Shown here one piece after another: positions 22,929 to 31,591 of a stretch of 40,919 nt of DNA. Below the pieces are notes generated by a model. That model did not search any database and was not told the origin of the DNA. It saw only the letters and a program-made list of their open reading frames with translations. Location of the stretch: IMG/VR virus record IMGVR_UViG_3300006734_000016, positions 1 to 40,919 of that record, one strand, 5' to 3'. The DNA comes from a virus. The stretch's first letter is position 1. Each line of letters starts with the position of its first letter. Made by a program: the position numbers and the translations under genes.

Positions 22929-23336
22929 AAACTTCAGGTAAGGACCGGCGAGGGAGGTACTTAGTGCCTCCTCTTCTTGTAGGTGCTTCTTTAATTCGTT
23001 GTACACCACTTCTGTATCGTGCAGAGCGTGATTAAAAAGAACCACGTTACCTTTGGCAAACTCCAAATCATTAGGGTTATACCAAGAGTGAATTAAGAAT
23101 CCTTCCCACGGCTGTGCTGTAGGAGCAACCCAAGTATTGAGTTCCTCCAGTCGTTTTGCTGTGTGAACGATTCTAGTTTCAATGTCTTCATCTGCAGGGA
23201 GATGTACTGTACCTTCATGCAGTAAGGCGTGGCTCCACATAATAGTTCCGTCTCTGTGTATGAGACGAGAGGGATGAACAAGCTGCCCTGATGGGAGCTG
23301 ATACAAGTAGAACGGGTCGAAGTATTTCTTACTCAT
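22920..23336 (-). CDS. Hypothetical protein
   Basis: The 138-aa protein (MSKKYFDPFYLYQLPSGQLV) has mixed alpha/beta composition and contains WEGFLIHSWYNPND and FNHALHDTEVVYNEL. I do not recognise a family. It is coupled to the upstream methyltransferase-fold gene by an ATGA overlap, and its stop is in the loop of the shared hairpin. Confidence 0.65.
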   Translation of the reverse strand: MSKKYFDPFYLYQLPSGQLVHPSRLIHRDGTIMWSHALLHEGTVHLPADEDIETRIVHTAKRLEELNTWVAPTAQPWEGFLIHSWYNPNDLEFAKGNVVLFNHALHDTEVVYNELKKHLQEEEALSTSLAGPYLKFTA

Positions 23337-23998
23337 ACGTCACCTTTCCGTTCTTTATAGTGCTCGTAATCTTTGAACCAGTTGTCACCAGCGTGCTCGT
23401 TAAAACAAACACGTCCAATGTCACGGAAGGTTTCGTGAAAGAGCTTCAGCTTATCGACACTGCTCATAGCTGCCTCAATAGGAGGGCCATAGACAATGAT
23501 GTTCCAAGCAGATGGACTGATCTCTTCAAAGCCATTACGGTCAGCACGCAGCTGCTTTACTCGTTTGAATGGAATACAAAAGGGATAGTCAAGCAGTGAA
23601 GGTGCAGCACGCATCAGCTCAGATGCATTCGTGAAGAACACAAACTGATCGATGTGTCCATTACGGTACTCATCAAGTGTCTTATAGAACCAGAGCCGGG
23701 AATTTTTTACTGCACCTTTTGCAGCTACAAAGACGTTCCCGTGCCAATGTTCTTGCAGTGGATTGATCTCTATTGATGGAACAGACGTAGCATCTACTAG
23801 CACCTGCTGCACAGGATCGCTGGTAGGGTCATAGTCAATACCCCCCATAACTTGACGTGCCCGTTCAATAATAAACGGAGGTGGATAGAGGGGGAGTTTA
23901 AGACCAGCTTGCTTTAACTTATCCGCTAAATTCTGCTGTGACCGCTCTAAGGCTTTCTTGGCTCCCACCTGCTTCGAGAGCAAATGTTCTTGTTCCAT
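23333..23998 (-). CDS. Dam-type methyltransferase-fold protein with degenerate catalytic motif
   Basis: The 221-aa protein follows the phage DNA N-6-adenine methyltransferase (Dam) family: FIIERARQVMGGIDYDPTSD, then the HWHGNVFV strand, then LDEYRNGHIDQFVFFTNASE and YPFCIPFKRVKQLRAD. In active members the strand after VF carries the NPPY or DPPY motif; here it reads VFVAAKGAVKNS. Methyl transfer to adenine is therefore doubtful, while the fold may still bind DNA. The N-terminal ~30 residues are helical. The first 80 bases overlap the preceding gene, so the true start could be internal. Confidence 0.6.
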   Translation of the reverse strand: MEQEHLLSKQVGAKKALERSQQNLADKLKQAGLKLPLYPPPFIIERARQVMGGIDYDPTSDPVQQVLVDATSVPSIEINPLQEHWHGNVFVAAKGAVKNSRLWFYKTLDEYRNGHIDQFVFFTNASELMRAAPSLLDYPFCIPFKRVKQLRADRNGFEEISPSAWNIIVYGPPIEAAMSSVDKLKLFHETFRDIGRVCFNEHAGDNWFKDYEHYKERKGDV

Positions 23999-24341
23999 GT
24001 TCAGCTATCAATGTAATCAGGACATACTTGGTCCAGTCATTATCATCGATCCGCTCCATCAGATCTCGAAGGAACTCAACAACATCATCATCTTCTGCAC
24101 TTTCAGCGGCCCTGATATCTTGTTCAACATCGTGACCAGCCATATAAGTCGTGCTGTCATTCTGAAGATTAATGATGAGTGAGCCAGCGCCTTTTTGTTG
24201 GACGCCATTCATAGCAATGTTGATGAGGTCAGTAAGGACTAACTCTGCTGTTGCAGCAAGGAACTTTTGTTCGTTGCTTTTCTCTTCTCCAAATTTATCG
24301 GAGGCAAGTAGTTGTTCAAGTAAATCTGTTCGACGTGACAT
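23919..24341 (-). CDS. Hypothetical helical protein
   Basis: The 140-aa acidic protein (MSRRTDLLEQLLASDKFGEE) contains an acidic helix AESAEDDDVVEFLRDLMERID and a hydrophobic strand YVLITLIAEHG. No family is recognised. Its 3' end overlaps the methyltransferase-fold gene by 80 bases, an unusually long overlap for this genome, suggesting one of the two boundaries is wrong or the genes have drifted into overlap. Confidence 0.6.
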   Translation of the reverse strand: MSRRTDLLEQLLASDKFGEEKSNEQKFLAATAELVLTDLINIAMNGVQQKGAGSLIINLQNDSTTYMAGHDVEQDIRAAESAEDDDVVEFLRDLMERIDDNDWTKYVLITLIAEHGTRTFALEAGGSQESLRAVTAEFSG

Positions 24342-24368
24342 AATAATGACTCTTTAAGGTTAATTGAT

Positions 24369-25184
24369 TCAAAACAAATCCGTGGGTTCTTCGCTGTCAT
24401 TATCAACAGGTTCGCGGTATAAACCTTCAGACTCTGCATCTAATTGCGTAGGGTGTCTACCTCCCAATAGATCTAACATAACGGCTTCAAACTTATCGCC
24501 AAAGCCTGTGTCTGGATTGAGGAGTAGGGAAGCCCGTTCTTCAATCTCTACTGTTTGATCCTTCATTTCAGCAGCGAGTGCCTCTTCCACTACAAAGGTA
24601 GCGATCTCTTGTCGTAGAGTGTGCAGTTGTGTAGCAAGCTCAAAGCTTTCAATGTAGCTCTCGTGATCTACAAACACACCTACACCTTGAGGGATCAAGT
24701 GGAATGGATTGCAGCAATACTTGTTACCGCAGGTAGTCTTGACACCAGTGAAGCCCAGGTCACCCCACGTAAGCCACATAGACACACGTTGAGGGTGATG
24801 CACTGTTGAGCTGCTAATGCCCGGTCTACGCCAAGCAAACTGCGGCTGCTTAGTCTTAGGGTTGATGACTCCATTCCAGTTCCAACAGTCGTCAACACCA
24901 GAGATATCTACACAAGACCAGAACTTAAGAGCACGTTTGCGGTGCTTCTTAAGCAAACGATTAATGTCAAAAGACAAGCGACCCTCACGTGCTGCAGCTA
25001 CACATCGTGTGCAAGCAGCGTGGCTGTCGTAACGCATTGAGTGTGAGCTGAACCTACCGAGAGCGTGCCCGGTATAAATACAAAGCTCACCTTCTTCAGC
25101 TGTGTTGCTGAGCTGCCTATCTCTAGGCTTACGACGACCGTAGGCGTGACCACCTACTTTCTTTGAGGGCTGGGCTTCTGGCAT
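24369..25184 (-). CDS. HNH-type endonuclease
   Basis: The 271-aa protein has an N-terminal Cys/His pair region (CIYTGH, CTRCVAAAR), then a nuclease core at about residues 87-170: VDDCWNWNG, HHPQRVSMWLTWGD, and CGNKYCCNPFHLIPQG. The C-G-N-x-x-C-x-NPxHL pattern is the zinc-binding end of phage HNH nucleases of the I-HmuI/HNH_3 type. The C-terminal third is acidic and helical, ending EEPTDLF. It is free-standing inside the replication operon. No interrupted gene is evident next to it. Confidence 0.75.
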   Translation of the reverse strand: MPEAQPSKKVGGHAYGRRKPRDRQLSNTAEEGELCIYTGHALGRFSSHSMRYDSHAACTRCVAAAREGRLSFDINRLLKKHRKRALKFWSCVDISGVDDCWNWNGVINPKTKQPQFAWRRPGISSSTVHHPQRVSMWLTWGDLGFTGVKTTCGNKYCCNPFHLIPQGVGVFVDHESYIESFELATQLHTLRQEIATFVVEEALAAEMKDQTVEIEERASLLLNPDTGFGDKFEAVMLDLLGGRHPTQLDAESEGLYREPVDNDSEEPTDLF

Positions 25185-25420
25185 TAGAAATCTCCTTCAG
25201 GCTTTACATAGGTTCCACCGTGAGCTGGATACTGGTCAGATACATCCAGAGCAGTGAGTTGGTGGTTAAGTTTATAGTCATAGCGTGTACTATTTTCATA
25301 CTTTACACGAACTAACTTAGCTCTGGGGGTGTAATACTCGGGCTTTCCGACGACAAGCGCTACCATTCCTTCGGGCTCTGCGATAACACGCAGGCCAATC
25401 TTGATATCATTAGCAAGCAT
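25184..25420 (-). CDS. Hypothetical beta-rich protein, 78 aa
   Basis: The small protein (MLANDIKIGLRVIAEPEGMV) shows an alternating hydrophobic pattern of a small barrel (RVIAEPEGMVALVVGK, KLVRVKYEN) and resembles KOW/SH3-like proteins in composition only. It overlaps the next gene as TAATG. No family can be named. Confidence 0.6.
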   Translation of the reverse strand: MLANDIKIGLRVIAEPEGMVALVVGKPEYYTPRAKLVRVKYENSTRYDYKLNHQLTALDVSDQYPAHGGTYVKPEGDF

Positions 25421-25466
25421 AATTAAATTTATACATAAAGGTGCAGTAAAAGAATATTGATCTGAG

Positions 25467-25631
25467 CTATGGCTCGGTTTCTGATGTTTCTAGTAATTCA
25501 TATTTACGATAATCGTAAGGTTCAGTACCATCATTCAGATCACCAAACATAAGGTTGGATGCTTCTTCAAAACCATCAGCCTCTACGGTGACTTCATCAC
25601 CAGTAGAGCGATCAATAAATGTCCAAAACAT
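25467..25631 (-). CDS. Small acidic protein, 54 aa
   Basis: A short frame starts at 25631 with AAGGAG 8 bases upstream, directly after the primase-helicase stop. The 54-aa product (MFWTFIDRSTGDEVTVEADG) is acidic and ends ETSETEP. It fills an otherwise empty 213-base gap, and the ribosome-binding site supports a real gene. Function is unknown. Confidence 0.65.
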   Translation of the reverse strand: MFWTFIDRSTGDEVTVEADGFEEASNLMFGDLNDGTEPYDYRKYELLETSETEP

Positions 25632-25633
25632 AA

Positions 25634-27847
25634 TTAAAACTCCTTGAGAATATGTTCTTCAGTGAGTGGATCGTCTGCGGGACGAAGCCACAACCGCACA
25701 GATTTTGTTTTGCCTGTGACTGGATCCTTACGGGAAGTATTCAGTCGTCTCCATCCAAGTGTCTGGAGCACATCAACTACACGCCTTGCTTCTTTACGTC
25801 CCTGCTGCCGTGGATCAAGATCCAATGCTTGGGTAAGTACTTCAGCTGCGGTGACCTCTTCTTTCAGTGAGACAAAGGCAGTAATTTTCTCTGTCCACGG
25901 ATCAGGATCACCAAACTCCTGGATATAGTCAGCAATCTGTGCGATTTCTCCGGCAGTAAATTCGTGACGTTCACCTTTACGGTAAGCATCAACTGCCGCC
26001 GCCCACAGCATATCACGTTCTTGGATCAATTGTTGCCAAGGAATGAGAAAGTTTGCTCCAATTTCTAGAGGAACAAAGCGACGATTGCCTGTACTATCTA
26101 CAAGGAATTGGTTGCGATTGGTAGTACCAATCATTACGAAGCGACGACGGAGACGCTCAGGCAAGCTGGCGTAAGGTCGACGCACTTCATCCATACGTGT
26201 AGTAATCAGGTTCTTGAAGTTCTCAATGTTCCTGGTGTTGAAGTAGTTATCAATCTCAGGAAGCTCAAGGATCCAAGCAACGTGGAGCCTGTACTGCTCT
26301 TTCATTAGCGTGTCTAGCGGAGTAGACACTTCAGAGAAGAGCTTCTCAGGTACCAAGCTGCGAGAGAACATAGACTTACCTACACCTTGTGCACCAACAA
26401 GGATTGGTAGCCAAGACATTTCACAGCCAGGGTTATAAGCACGGGCTACAGCACCAATCATCATGCGCTGCATAGCCAGAGTGGCAAGCTTGTTCTTGTT
26501 ACCTAAAAAGACTTCACCGATACGATTCCAATCCGCGTGAGGGATTGCTTGTTCAGCACATCGATCTAGGTAACTACGGATGGGACAGTAGCGATTACGA
26601 TTCGCTGCGTATTGCACAGCGTTCTTAACTCGCATCTCCGGAATGAATACACCGTGCTCACAGCTGAGCTTGGTGGTCATCAGATCCAGGTCATTGCCCT
26701 GCAGCTCTACAGTCTTGCCGTCTTTGGTGTACTCAATAGCACACGTCAGTTCATTACGACGCAGGTCGTGCAACAACTCGCTGACTTTCTGAACGTCGGA
26801 TTCGCGTTCTTTTGCCAGGTCGTCGGACGATCTTGCAGGCCTGCCCCGCTTCTTTTTTACAACAGATTGATCTGGTGTCGGTTCAATTTCCATCGTTTTA
26901 GTCTCCAAATTATTTATTACGTCATCAAAGTCAGCTATAGGATCGTATTCTGTATAGCCAACTGCTGTACCTACGGCACCGAAGCGTAGGTTTGAGGGCA
27001 GCTTAGATGTCCAGTAAGGGTCTTGCTTTTTAGCAAGTGAGTACAATTTAGCAGGACCTTGATACTGTCCGAGACCTCGCCACTTGAAAGGCTGAATGTT
27101 TTCATCCTTTTCACCGTGGTGTCCTCGTAACACCCAGTCAACCCAGTCATCGAAGAGAACTTCTCCGACGGATGCACAGGCAGACATCACCGGCAGGAAG
27201 TACTCGTTGTACTCACCGTCCTCTGATGGTCTGAGGAAATTCTCAAGCAGCCACTTGCACCGATTGACATCTAGGTCAGTGACCTCTGCATTCTGAAAAG
27301 AAAAATTCTCTTCATATGCAATGTCCTCAAGAAGGAATTGGGGTACTCCTTCAGTGTCATTAAGCTGCCAAACAGCGTTGGTGTTGCCGTACCACAGACG
27401 TTCAGGTTTCTGCCCGCAGTTATCGTCGAGCTTCTCCATACCAAGGTCAGCCATCAGGCGATCAACGATCAGCCAATAAGCACCCTTGTGCTCTGCATTG
27501 GTAGCTAGGTCACGTTGCAACGGGAAGATTGCACGGAACCTATGGCACACCTCAGTGTGTGAGCTACTGGTGTACGTAGCCATACACCATTGCTGTGCTG
27601 TAGGAGCAGACCAGAACTGCTCCAGTGTCATATCACCATCGATGTCAAGCACGATGATGTTTGAACCACGGCAGTTATCACTGAGCCGATAACGCTCAGC
27701 AAAATGGGTGGCGCACCAGCCGTAGCCAGCACCCACCCAACCTTGTAACCATTCAAGTGACTCATTGATATTGAGCCACCCGCTAGCAACCTTCTGAGGG
27801 TTTGTCTTATTCAGACATCCCTTGTTGACTGCTATTTTCAGCTTCAT
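25634..27847 (-). CDS. AEP-like primase with VirE/VapE-type helicase domain
   Basis: The protein has 737 aa. The N-terminal ~180 residues look like an archaeo-eukaryotic primase/prim-pol module: NIIVLDIDG with candidate metal Asp D68 and D70, SSSH at 94-97, and LWYGNTN. Residues 331-338 (KKKRGRPA) form an AT-hook-like motif in a disordered linker. Residues ~430-620 are a VirE/VapE-family P-loop ATPase: Walker A GAQGVGKS (485-492), Walker B AWILELPEID (524-533), and the sensor IGTTN (573-577). It should prime and unwind DNA for the split polymerase. T7-like cyanophages normally use a DnaB-type gp4 instead, so this is a different replication module. It overlaps the exonuclease gene by 41 bases. 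Confidence 0.8.
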   Translation of the reverse strand: MKLKIAVNKGCLNKTNPQKVASGWLNINESLEWLQGWVGAGYGWCATHFAERYRLSDNCRGSNIIVLDIDGDMTLEQFWSAPTAQQWCMATYTSSSHTEVCHRFRAIFPLQRDLATNAEHKGAYWLIVDRLMADLGMEKLDDNCGQKPERLWYGNTNAVWQLNDTEGVPQFLLEDIAYEENFSFQNAEVTDLDVNRCKWLLENFLRPSEDGEYNEYFLPVMSACASVGEVLFDDWVDWVLRGHHGEKDENIQPFKWRGLGQYQGPAKLYSLAKKQDPYWTSKLPSNLRFGAVGTAVGYTEYDPIADFDDVINNLETKTMEIEPTPDQSVVKKKRGRPARSSDDLAKERESDVQKVSELLHDLRRNELTCAIEYTKDGKTVELQGNDLDLMTTKLSCEHGVFIPEMRVKNAVQYAANRNRYCPIRSYLDRCAEQAIPHADWNRIGEVFLGNKNKLATLAMQRMMIGAVARAYNPGCEMSWLPILVGAQGVGKSMFSRSLVPEKLFSEVSTPLDTLMKEQYRLHVAWILELPEIDNYFNTRNIENFKNLITTRMDEVRRPYASLPERLRRRFVMIGTTNRNQFLVDSTGNRRFVPLEIGANFLIPWQQLIQERDMLWAAAVDAYRKGERHEFTAGEIAQIADYIQEFGDPDPWTEKITAFVSLKEEVTAAEVLTQALDLDPRQQGRKEARRVVDVLQTLGWRRLNTSRKDPVTGKTKSVRLWLRPADDPLTEEHILKEF

Positions 27848-28571
27848 TATCAGCCTCCATATCGTGAAATTGTTTAGCTCTTTTCAAGAATCTTTGCTCG
27901 TGTAGATCCATTTGATCTCCATCAATAAAGATAGCTTGAGTTGTTTCTTCAGTTGCGACAATGATCAGAGCCACGTCACATCTGTATCCCGTCCTTTCTT
28001 CTAAAGCCAGCCGATAGGCGGCCATCTGTTGCGCACACTTAGTGTACTTCCGGTAACCTCCAAACCCCATACGGTCTCCCTTGTCAGGGAAACGATTCAT
28101 ATAAGGACCGTTGCTTGTCTTGAAGTCAGCAATGACTTTGACACCACCGATTTCTCCAACTAGGTCAGGACAACCTGCGTATAAATGTTCAGTGCTCCAG
28201 ACATATGCCACCTCTTTGTCATCAGATCTCAAGTGATACCAATCCTTACGGAGAGGTCTCTCACTCCAGTGAAGTATATCAAACCAATCAAGGTATTGGC
28301 TCATTCCATTCCAAAAAGATGCATAAGGACCAGGCTCTACAGGCAAGCCACGTAGGTAATCCTCAGCGCACTTGTGAATAGCGGTGCCTCTAGTGGCTGC
28401 TTCTTCTAGGGCACCAGGGTTGTTCTGCTGCCAGGTTTTGAGTCCAGCTTTTGACTTAGCCGTCTCTGTAGCAGAGAGAACGGTAGTCACAGATGGCATA
28501 TATAAACCAGAGCACAGGTATTTTCTGTAACCGCTTGGAGTTTGAATCCGGTACGGTTTATCAGTAGTCAA
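27807..28571 (-). CDS. PD-(D/E)XK exonuclease, RecB/Cas4-like
   Basis: The 254-aa protein starts at a TTG overlapping the upstream stop; the next in-frame ATG is ~25 codons later. It has the RecB-family nuclease series: GTAIHKCAEDYL (His motif), AGCPDLVGEI and VKVIADFKTS (D...DxK), then QQMAAYRLAL (QxxxY). The family includes phage and mitochondrial single-strand exonucleases. With the neighbouring SSB-like genes it would process ends or recombine phage DNA, or degrade host DNA for nucleotides. Confidence 0.85.
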   Translation of the reverse strand: MTTDKPYRIQTPSGYRKYLCSGLYMPSVTTVLSATETAKSKAGLKTWQQNNPGALEEAATRGTAIHKCAEDYLRGLPVEPGPYASFWNGMSQYLDWFDILHWSERPLRKDWYHLRSDDKEVAYVWSTEHLYAGCPDLVGEIGGVKVIADFKTSNGPYMNRFPDKGDRMGFGGYRKYTKCAQQMAAYRLALEERTGYRCDVALIIVATEETTQAIFIDGDQMDLHEQRFLKRAKQFHDMEADNEAENSSQQGMSE

Positions 28572-28905
28572 CGTCCTCTACCGAGTTCTGAAACGCCTCG
28601 CTATACGTTGCGCCTGGATCAGGTTGCGTGGTTGTCGGTTGAAACATGGCATACATCTGACCAACAGCGTTACCTACTGCTTCGATGACTTGTCCTTGTG
28701 CATTGAGAGCAGCCTGGAGTGATGCCACCTCGTGTCGGAGGGCAACCACATGATCCACAAGAGAGGGAGGCTTTGCCACCGCCCGTTCTTGAGGTGCGTT
28801 TTGTACAAGTGGTGGGGCAGTAGGAGCAGGAGCTTGACCCTGAGCCATAATCCCAGCAATGCGCTCCTGGAGTTCAGGAGGCAGGTTTTGAAGTGCATTG
28901 TTCAT
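28561..28905 (-). CDS. Hypothetical Pro/Gln-rich protein with helix
   Basis: The 114-aa protein has a short helical head (MNNALQNLPPELQERIAGIM), a Pro/Ala-rich linker (residues 25-45), and a long helix (VVALRHEVASLQAALNAQGQ) that may form a coiled coil. It overlaps neighbours at both ends. It lies between an exonuclease and an SSB-like gene; a bridging role is possible but unsupported. Confidence 0.6.
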   Translation of the reverse strand: MNNALQNLPPELQERIAGIMAQGQAPAPTAPPLVQNAPQERAVAKPPSLVDHVVALRHEVASLQAALNAQGQVIEAVGNAVGQMYAMFQPTTTQPDPGATYSEAFQNSVEDVDY

Positions 28906-29645
28906 CAGAATTCCTCGTTGTCGTCTTCTACTTTTGCTTGTTTAGTGGTGGGCATTACGGTTGCTCCACGTCCGTCGGTGCCGCCTGCCGGAAGACCTTT
29001 CTCGTCAACCTGGCGACCGTCAAATGGATCCTTGCCTTCAAAGAAGTTAGGAAGCCAGATAGATTCTTTCTGGTTGGCCCATTCTTTAACAACCTTCTCC
29101 GGTACTTTGCGTACTTTAGGGAGGATGCTATATGTAGTCTCAAGGCCAGTGCCTTTACGACTAATCTTGATTGAGAAGTTAGCGAGACCATCTTCAGTCC
29201 AAGTGTAGTCTTCAATTTCTTGAAGAATTTCAGTTAGTTGTTCACGCAAAGATTTCTGTTCAATGAAGAGAACTTCTAGTCGTCCTCGGGCTGCACTCGT
29301 AGCGACCCAAGCGAGGAATTTACGGGGCTTGACAAAGCTTCCGTCGATCTTTGGTCGGTCTGGCTTGGACCAGTCGGTCTCTCGGGCGAGATCATCTGGC
29401 TGTCCAGGATGGCTGCGAGTGACAACGTAGCCATTGAAACGAAGATCACCAGTCTTAGCATCACGGCACTCTGAGGCGTACTGCCAGCCCGTGATTGCGT
29501 GTCCTGTTTCGTAGCATCCAAGAAGTCGGAACTCTTCTGATTCGCCATCTTTAAGTGAACTGGGTTTGAAATAAGGTTGTGGTTCTTTTGTTTCGATTTT
29601 GTCTTGTGAAGCCAGAAGATCTGGCGGTAAAACTTGGAGAGTCAT
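28905..29645 (-). CDS. Putative single-stranded DNA-binding protein
   Basis: The 246-aa protein begins a transcript just after a clear terminator. Residues 30-190 look beta-rich (EEFRLLGCYETGHAITGWQY, KFLAWVATSAARGRLEVLFI). The C-terminus is disordered and ends EDDNEEF, an acidic tip with terminal Phe like those of phage and bacterial SSBs. Its position with exonuclease and primase genes supports an SSB role. No explicit OB-fold motif can be proven by eye. Confidence 0.5.
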   Translation of the reverse strand: MTLQVLPPDLLASQDKIETKEPQPYFKPSSLKDGESEEFRLLGCYETGHAITGWQYASECRDAKTGDLRFNGYVVTRSHPGQPDDLARETDWSKPDRPKIDGSFVKPRKFLAWVATSAARGRLEVLFIEQKSLREQLTEILQEIEDYTWTEDGLANFSIKISRKGTGLETTYSILPKVRKVPEKVVKEWANQKESIWLPNFFEGKDPFDGRQVDEKGLPAGGTDGRGATVMPTTKQAKVEDDNEEF

Positions 29646-29711
29646 ATTTGTATATCATTGACTATCCAAATATAAGAAATAGTAAGCCAATATGTGGGGT
29701 AAGTTGACATT

Positions 29712-29731
29712 AAAAAAGCCCCTTACGGGGC
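29712..29731 (-). terminator. Intrinsic terminator, - strand
   Basis: GCCCC (29718-29722) and GGGGC (29727-29731) form a GC-only stem with a 4-base loop; on the - strand six T follow. It separates the SSB/ThyX transcript from the gene at 28905-29645. Confidence 0.85.
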
Positions 29732-29829
29732 AGTAAGTATCAGCTCAGGACCGTATTAATCAGTAGTTTTGTGAGTCATAGATAGGTTGGGACCAACCAA
29801 CCGTTCCTTCTTCAAGGAATTTACGCCGT

Positions 29830-30489
29830 TCAGTAATCCGGCGTTGGATCAACTTCGCCGTAGCCTGCTGCTGAACCAGTCGTTTGTGGGTTCTTTCGAG
29901 TTCGATCTCGATCTTTCCGAGTAGTGAAGTCTGACGCGACGATAGCCCGGTAAGGACTGTCGCTGTCATCCTTGCGATATTCACGGAGGTAGCCTTGAAC
30001 GCAAATAGGGCGTCCTTTACGAAGTCGTTTCTCAAGTTTAGGTTTTCTGCTTTCATGAGTTTCTAGATAAAGCCAAGTGGTTACTTCACTGTCGTCAAGT
30101 GTTGTGCCAATTTTGGTAGCTACTACACCGTTTTTACGTTCAGTGATGTTGTCTGCGCCGAAGAATGCATTACCAAGTACAACTTGGTTGCAGTACATAT
30201 CCTGGGGGATATTGCTTTCAATAGTAGTGATAACTAGGTCCAGGGGTTTACCAGTGTCATCAGAGAAGATCAAGTTACCTGTGACTAGTGCACGGGTTCC
30301 TTCTTTCCAAGATTTAAAGGCGGACTTCTTAGGTCCTTCTCTGTCGTAGACAAGAACTCGGAGCTTGACGGCCGAGTTATCGCCACCACCGGGGACAACA
30401 GCATCAGCAGCGCAATACTGAAGCCCGTAAGCTTCAACCGTATCTGTAGCGTGTCCTCTAAGTTCAATAGTTGCTGCGATGAAATTCAT
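29830..30489 (-). CDS. ssb: SSB-like protein with two OB-fold-like halves
   Basis: The 219-aa protein has two similar beta-rich halves. Half 1 (residues 1-90): LRVLVYDREG, EGTRALVTGNLIFSDDTGKP, DLVITTIES. Half 2 (~95-190): NQVVLGNAFFGADN, TTWLYLETHES, KGRPICVQGYLREYR, SPYRAIVASDF. GRPICVQGYLREY followed by a strand is the typical SSB OB-fold element (KGxxVxVEGxLxxR). It is therefore probably a tandem OB-fold ssDNA-binding protein. It ends TPDY and not the usual acidic-Phe tip. The 67 bases between stop and terminator hold no convincing gene. Confidence 0.65.
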   Translation of the reverse strand: MNFIAATIELRGHATDTVEAYGLQYCAADAVVPGGGDNSAVKLRVLVYDREGPKKSAFKSWKEGTRALVTGNLIFSDDTGKPLDLVITTIESNIPQDMYCNQVVLGNAFFGADNITERKNGVVATKIGTTLDDSEVTTWLYLETHESRKPKLEKRLRKGRPICVQGYLREYRKDDSDSPYRAIVASDFTTRKDRDRTRKNPQTTGSAAGYGEVDPTPDY

Positions 30490-30549
30490 TATGACTGATA
30501 TACATTTGTCAGTCTTCAGTTTACTCAGTCTTAAAGCTATCTGTGGGAT

Positions 30550-31182
30550 TTACTGCCACATAGCACGGGATATAGTTGGGCATTCAGTGTCAAATATTTC
30601 ACCGATAGAACCAGCGATTTGCATATGCTCACGTTGTGTTCCGTTTGCCCCGCGCAGGTCCAGGTAGTGGAGCCAGCTACGTAGAGTGCCAGACATATAC
30701 AATCTGGTTTCTGTATTCAACGGTAACACTCCTCGTGCACATTCTTTGGCAATACCATCAGCAATCATCAGATCATAGACGCGTTTAGATTCTTCAAAAA
30801 GCTCTAGGATCCTACCTTTGTGACGCTTCACAGTGTCATCATCCAAGTTATCTATTGAGTTCTGACGATTTGTCTCATCCTGTGCCCGTAAGTTTGGAAC
30901 TTCAAACGGGAACTCACTCATTGGTTCTGCGTATCTTTGTGAGAATTCTTGAAAACTAAAGGAGCGATGTCTGAGGATTTGCGCTGCAATAGCTCTTGTA
31001 GTCTTGATCTCGACGCACATACTTGCCATCTCAAAGGGGCTCCAGTGTCTGTGTTCGATGAGGTATTTGAGGAGTCTTTCATAGTTAGGGTTGTCTTCGT
31101 TTTTAGGGTTAGATACCCGAGCAATTTTGCCAATAAGTTTCTCAGCATCGGGTGTAATCCAAATTAGTTTTGCGTGATGCAT
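30550..31182 (-). CDS. thyX: Flavin-dependent thymidylate synthase ThyX
   Basis: The 210-aa protein has the diagnostic ThyX motif RHRSFSFQEFS (RHR-x7-S), followed by QRYAEP. The C-terminal part, VLPLNTETRLYMSGTLRSWLHYLDLR, matches the dUMP/FAD-binding end, and the length is typical. It makes dTMP from dUMP using methylene-tetrahydrofolate and FAD. With RNR, the thioredoxin-like protein and the MazG-like protein it forms the nucleotide-supply module for phage replication. ThyX is a hallmark of marine cyanophages. Confidence 0.96.
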   Translation of the reverse strand: MHHAKLIWITPDAEKLIGKIARVSNPKNEDNPNYERLLKYLIEHRHWSPFEMASMCVEIKTTRAIAAQILRHRSFSFQEFSQRYAEPMSEFPFEVPNLRAQDETNRQNSIDNLDDDTVKRHKGRILELFEESKRVYDLMIADGIAKECARGVLPLNTETRLYMSGTLRSWLHYLDLRGANGTQREHMQIAGSIGEIFDTECPTISRAMWQ

Positions 31183-31283
31183 TCGTTACGTGTAATTAAA
31201 TCTCTAAGTTGTTTATGAGTAAGCTTCTCTAACCGAACAGTAGTCCAGTCGAGAAGAATTTTCTTCATCTCTTTCTTCGTCAT
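31164..31283 (-). CDS. Small basic protein, 39 aa
   Basis: The short frame (MTKKEMKKILLDWTTVRLEK) is helical and basic and overlaps the thyX start by 19 bases. No clear Shine-Dalgarno precedes it, so support rests on its packing between genes. Unknown function. Confidence 0.4.
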   Translation of the reverse strand: MTKKEMKKILLDWTTVRLEKLTHKQLRDLITRNECITQN

Positions 31284-31326
31284 TATTAATTTGGGGTACT
31301 GCTATCAGTAGCTAGGTGTGTCTAAG

Positions 31327-31590
31327 TCAGCTGTCTGATTTGATTTTTCCGTAGAGCTTGGGCTTGATACGCCCAAGTCCACTTCTAATTTCAATGATTT
31401 CTCCTTGTCCGTTGAGTTTGTCGTAGTACTCATCGAAAATGTCAACTTTCGCATAAGCGCGGACAGCATCAAATTGAATTTCATTGTTTAGTTTATATGT
31501 GATTATGTGTACGTCAGTTGGTAGTTGAGAATCATCGAAGGTGTCAGGGCAGATGCCTTCTTCGACTACTTGAATTTTACTACTTGGCAT
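31327..31590 (-). CDS. Hypothetical protein, 87 aa
   Basis: The small acidic alpha/beta protein (MPSSKIQVVEEGICPDTFDD) contains VHIITYKLNN and ends GRIKPKLYGKIKSDS. No family is recognised. It starts 1 base from the stop of the SGNH-like gene, so the two are probably co-transcribed. Confidence 0.6.
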   Translation of the reverse strand: MPSSKIQVVEEGICPDTFDDSQLPTDVHIITYKLNNEIQFDAVRAYAKVDIFDEYYDKLNGQGEIIEIRSGLGRIKPKLYGKIKSDS

Positions 31591-31591
31591 A

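Noticed and set aside
29760-30056. 98-aa frame overlapping the end of the SSB-like gene and reaching the terminator
   Set aside because: Most of it lies inside the SSB-like gene in another frame. It would explain the last 67 bases, but no ribosome-binding site or motif supports it, and a frameshifted C-terminus cannot be shown.
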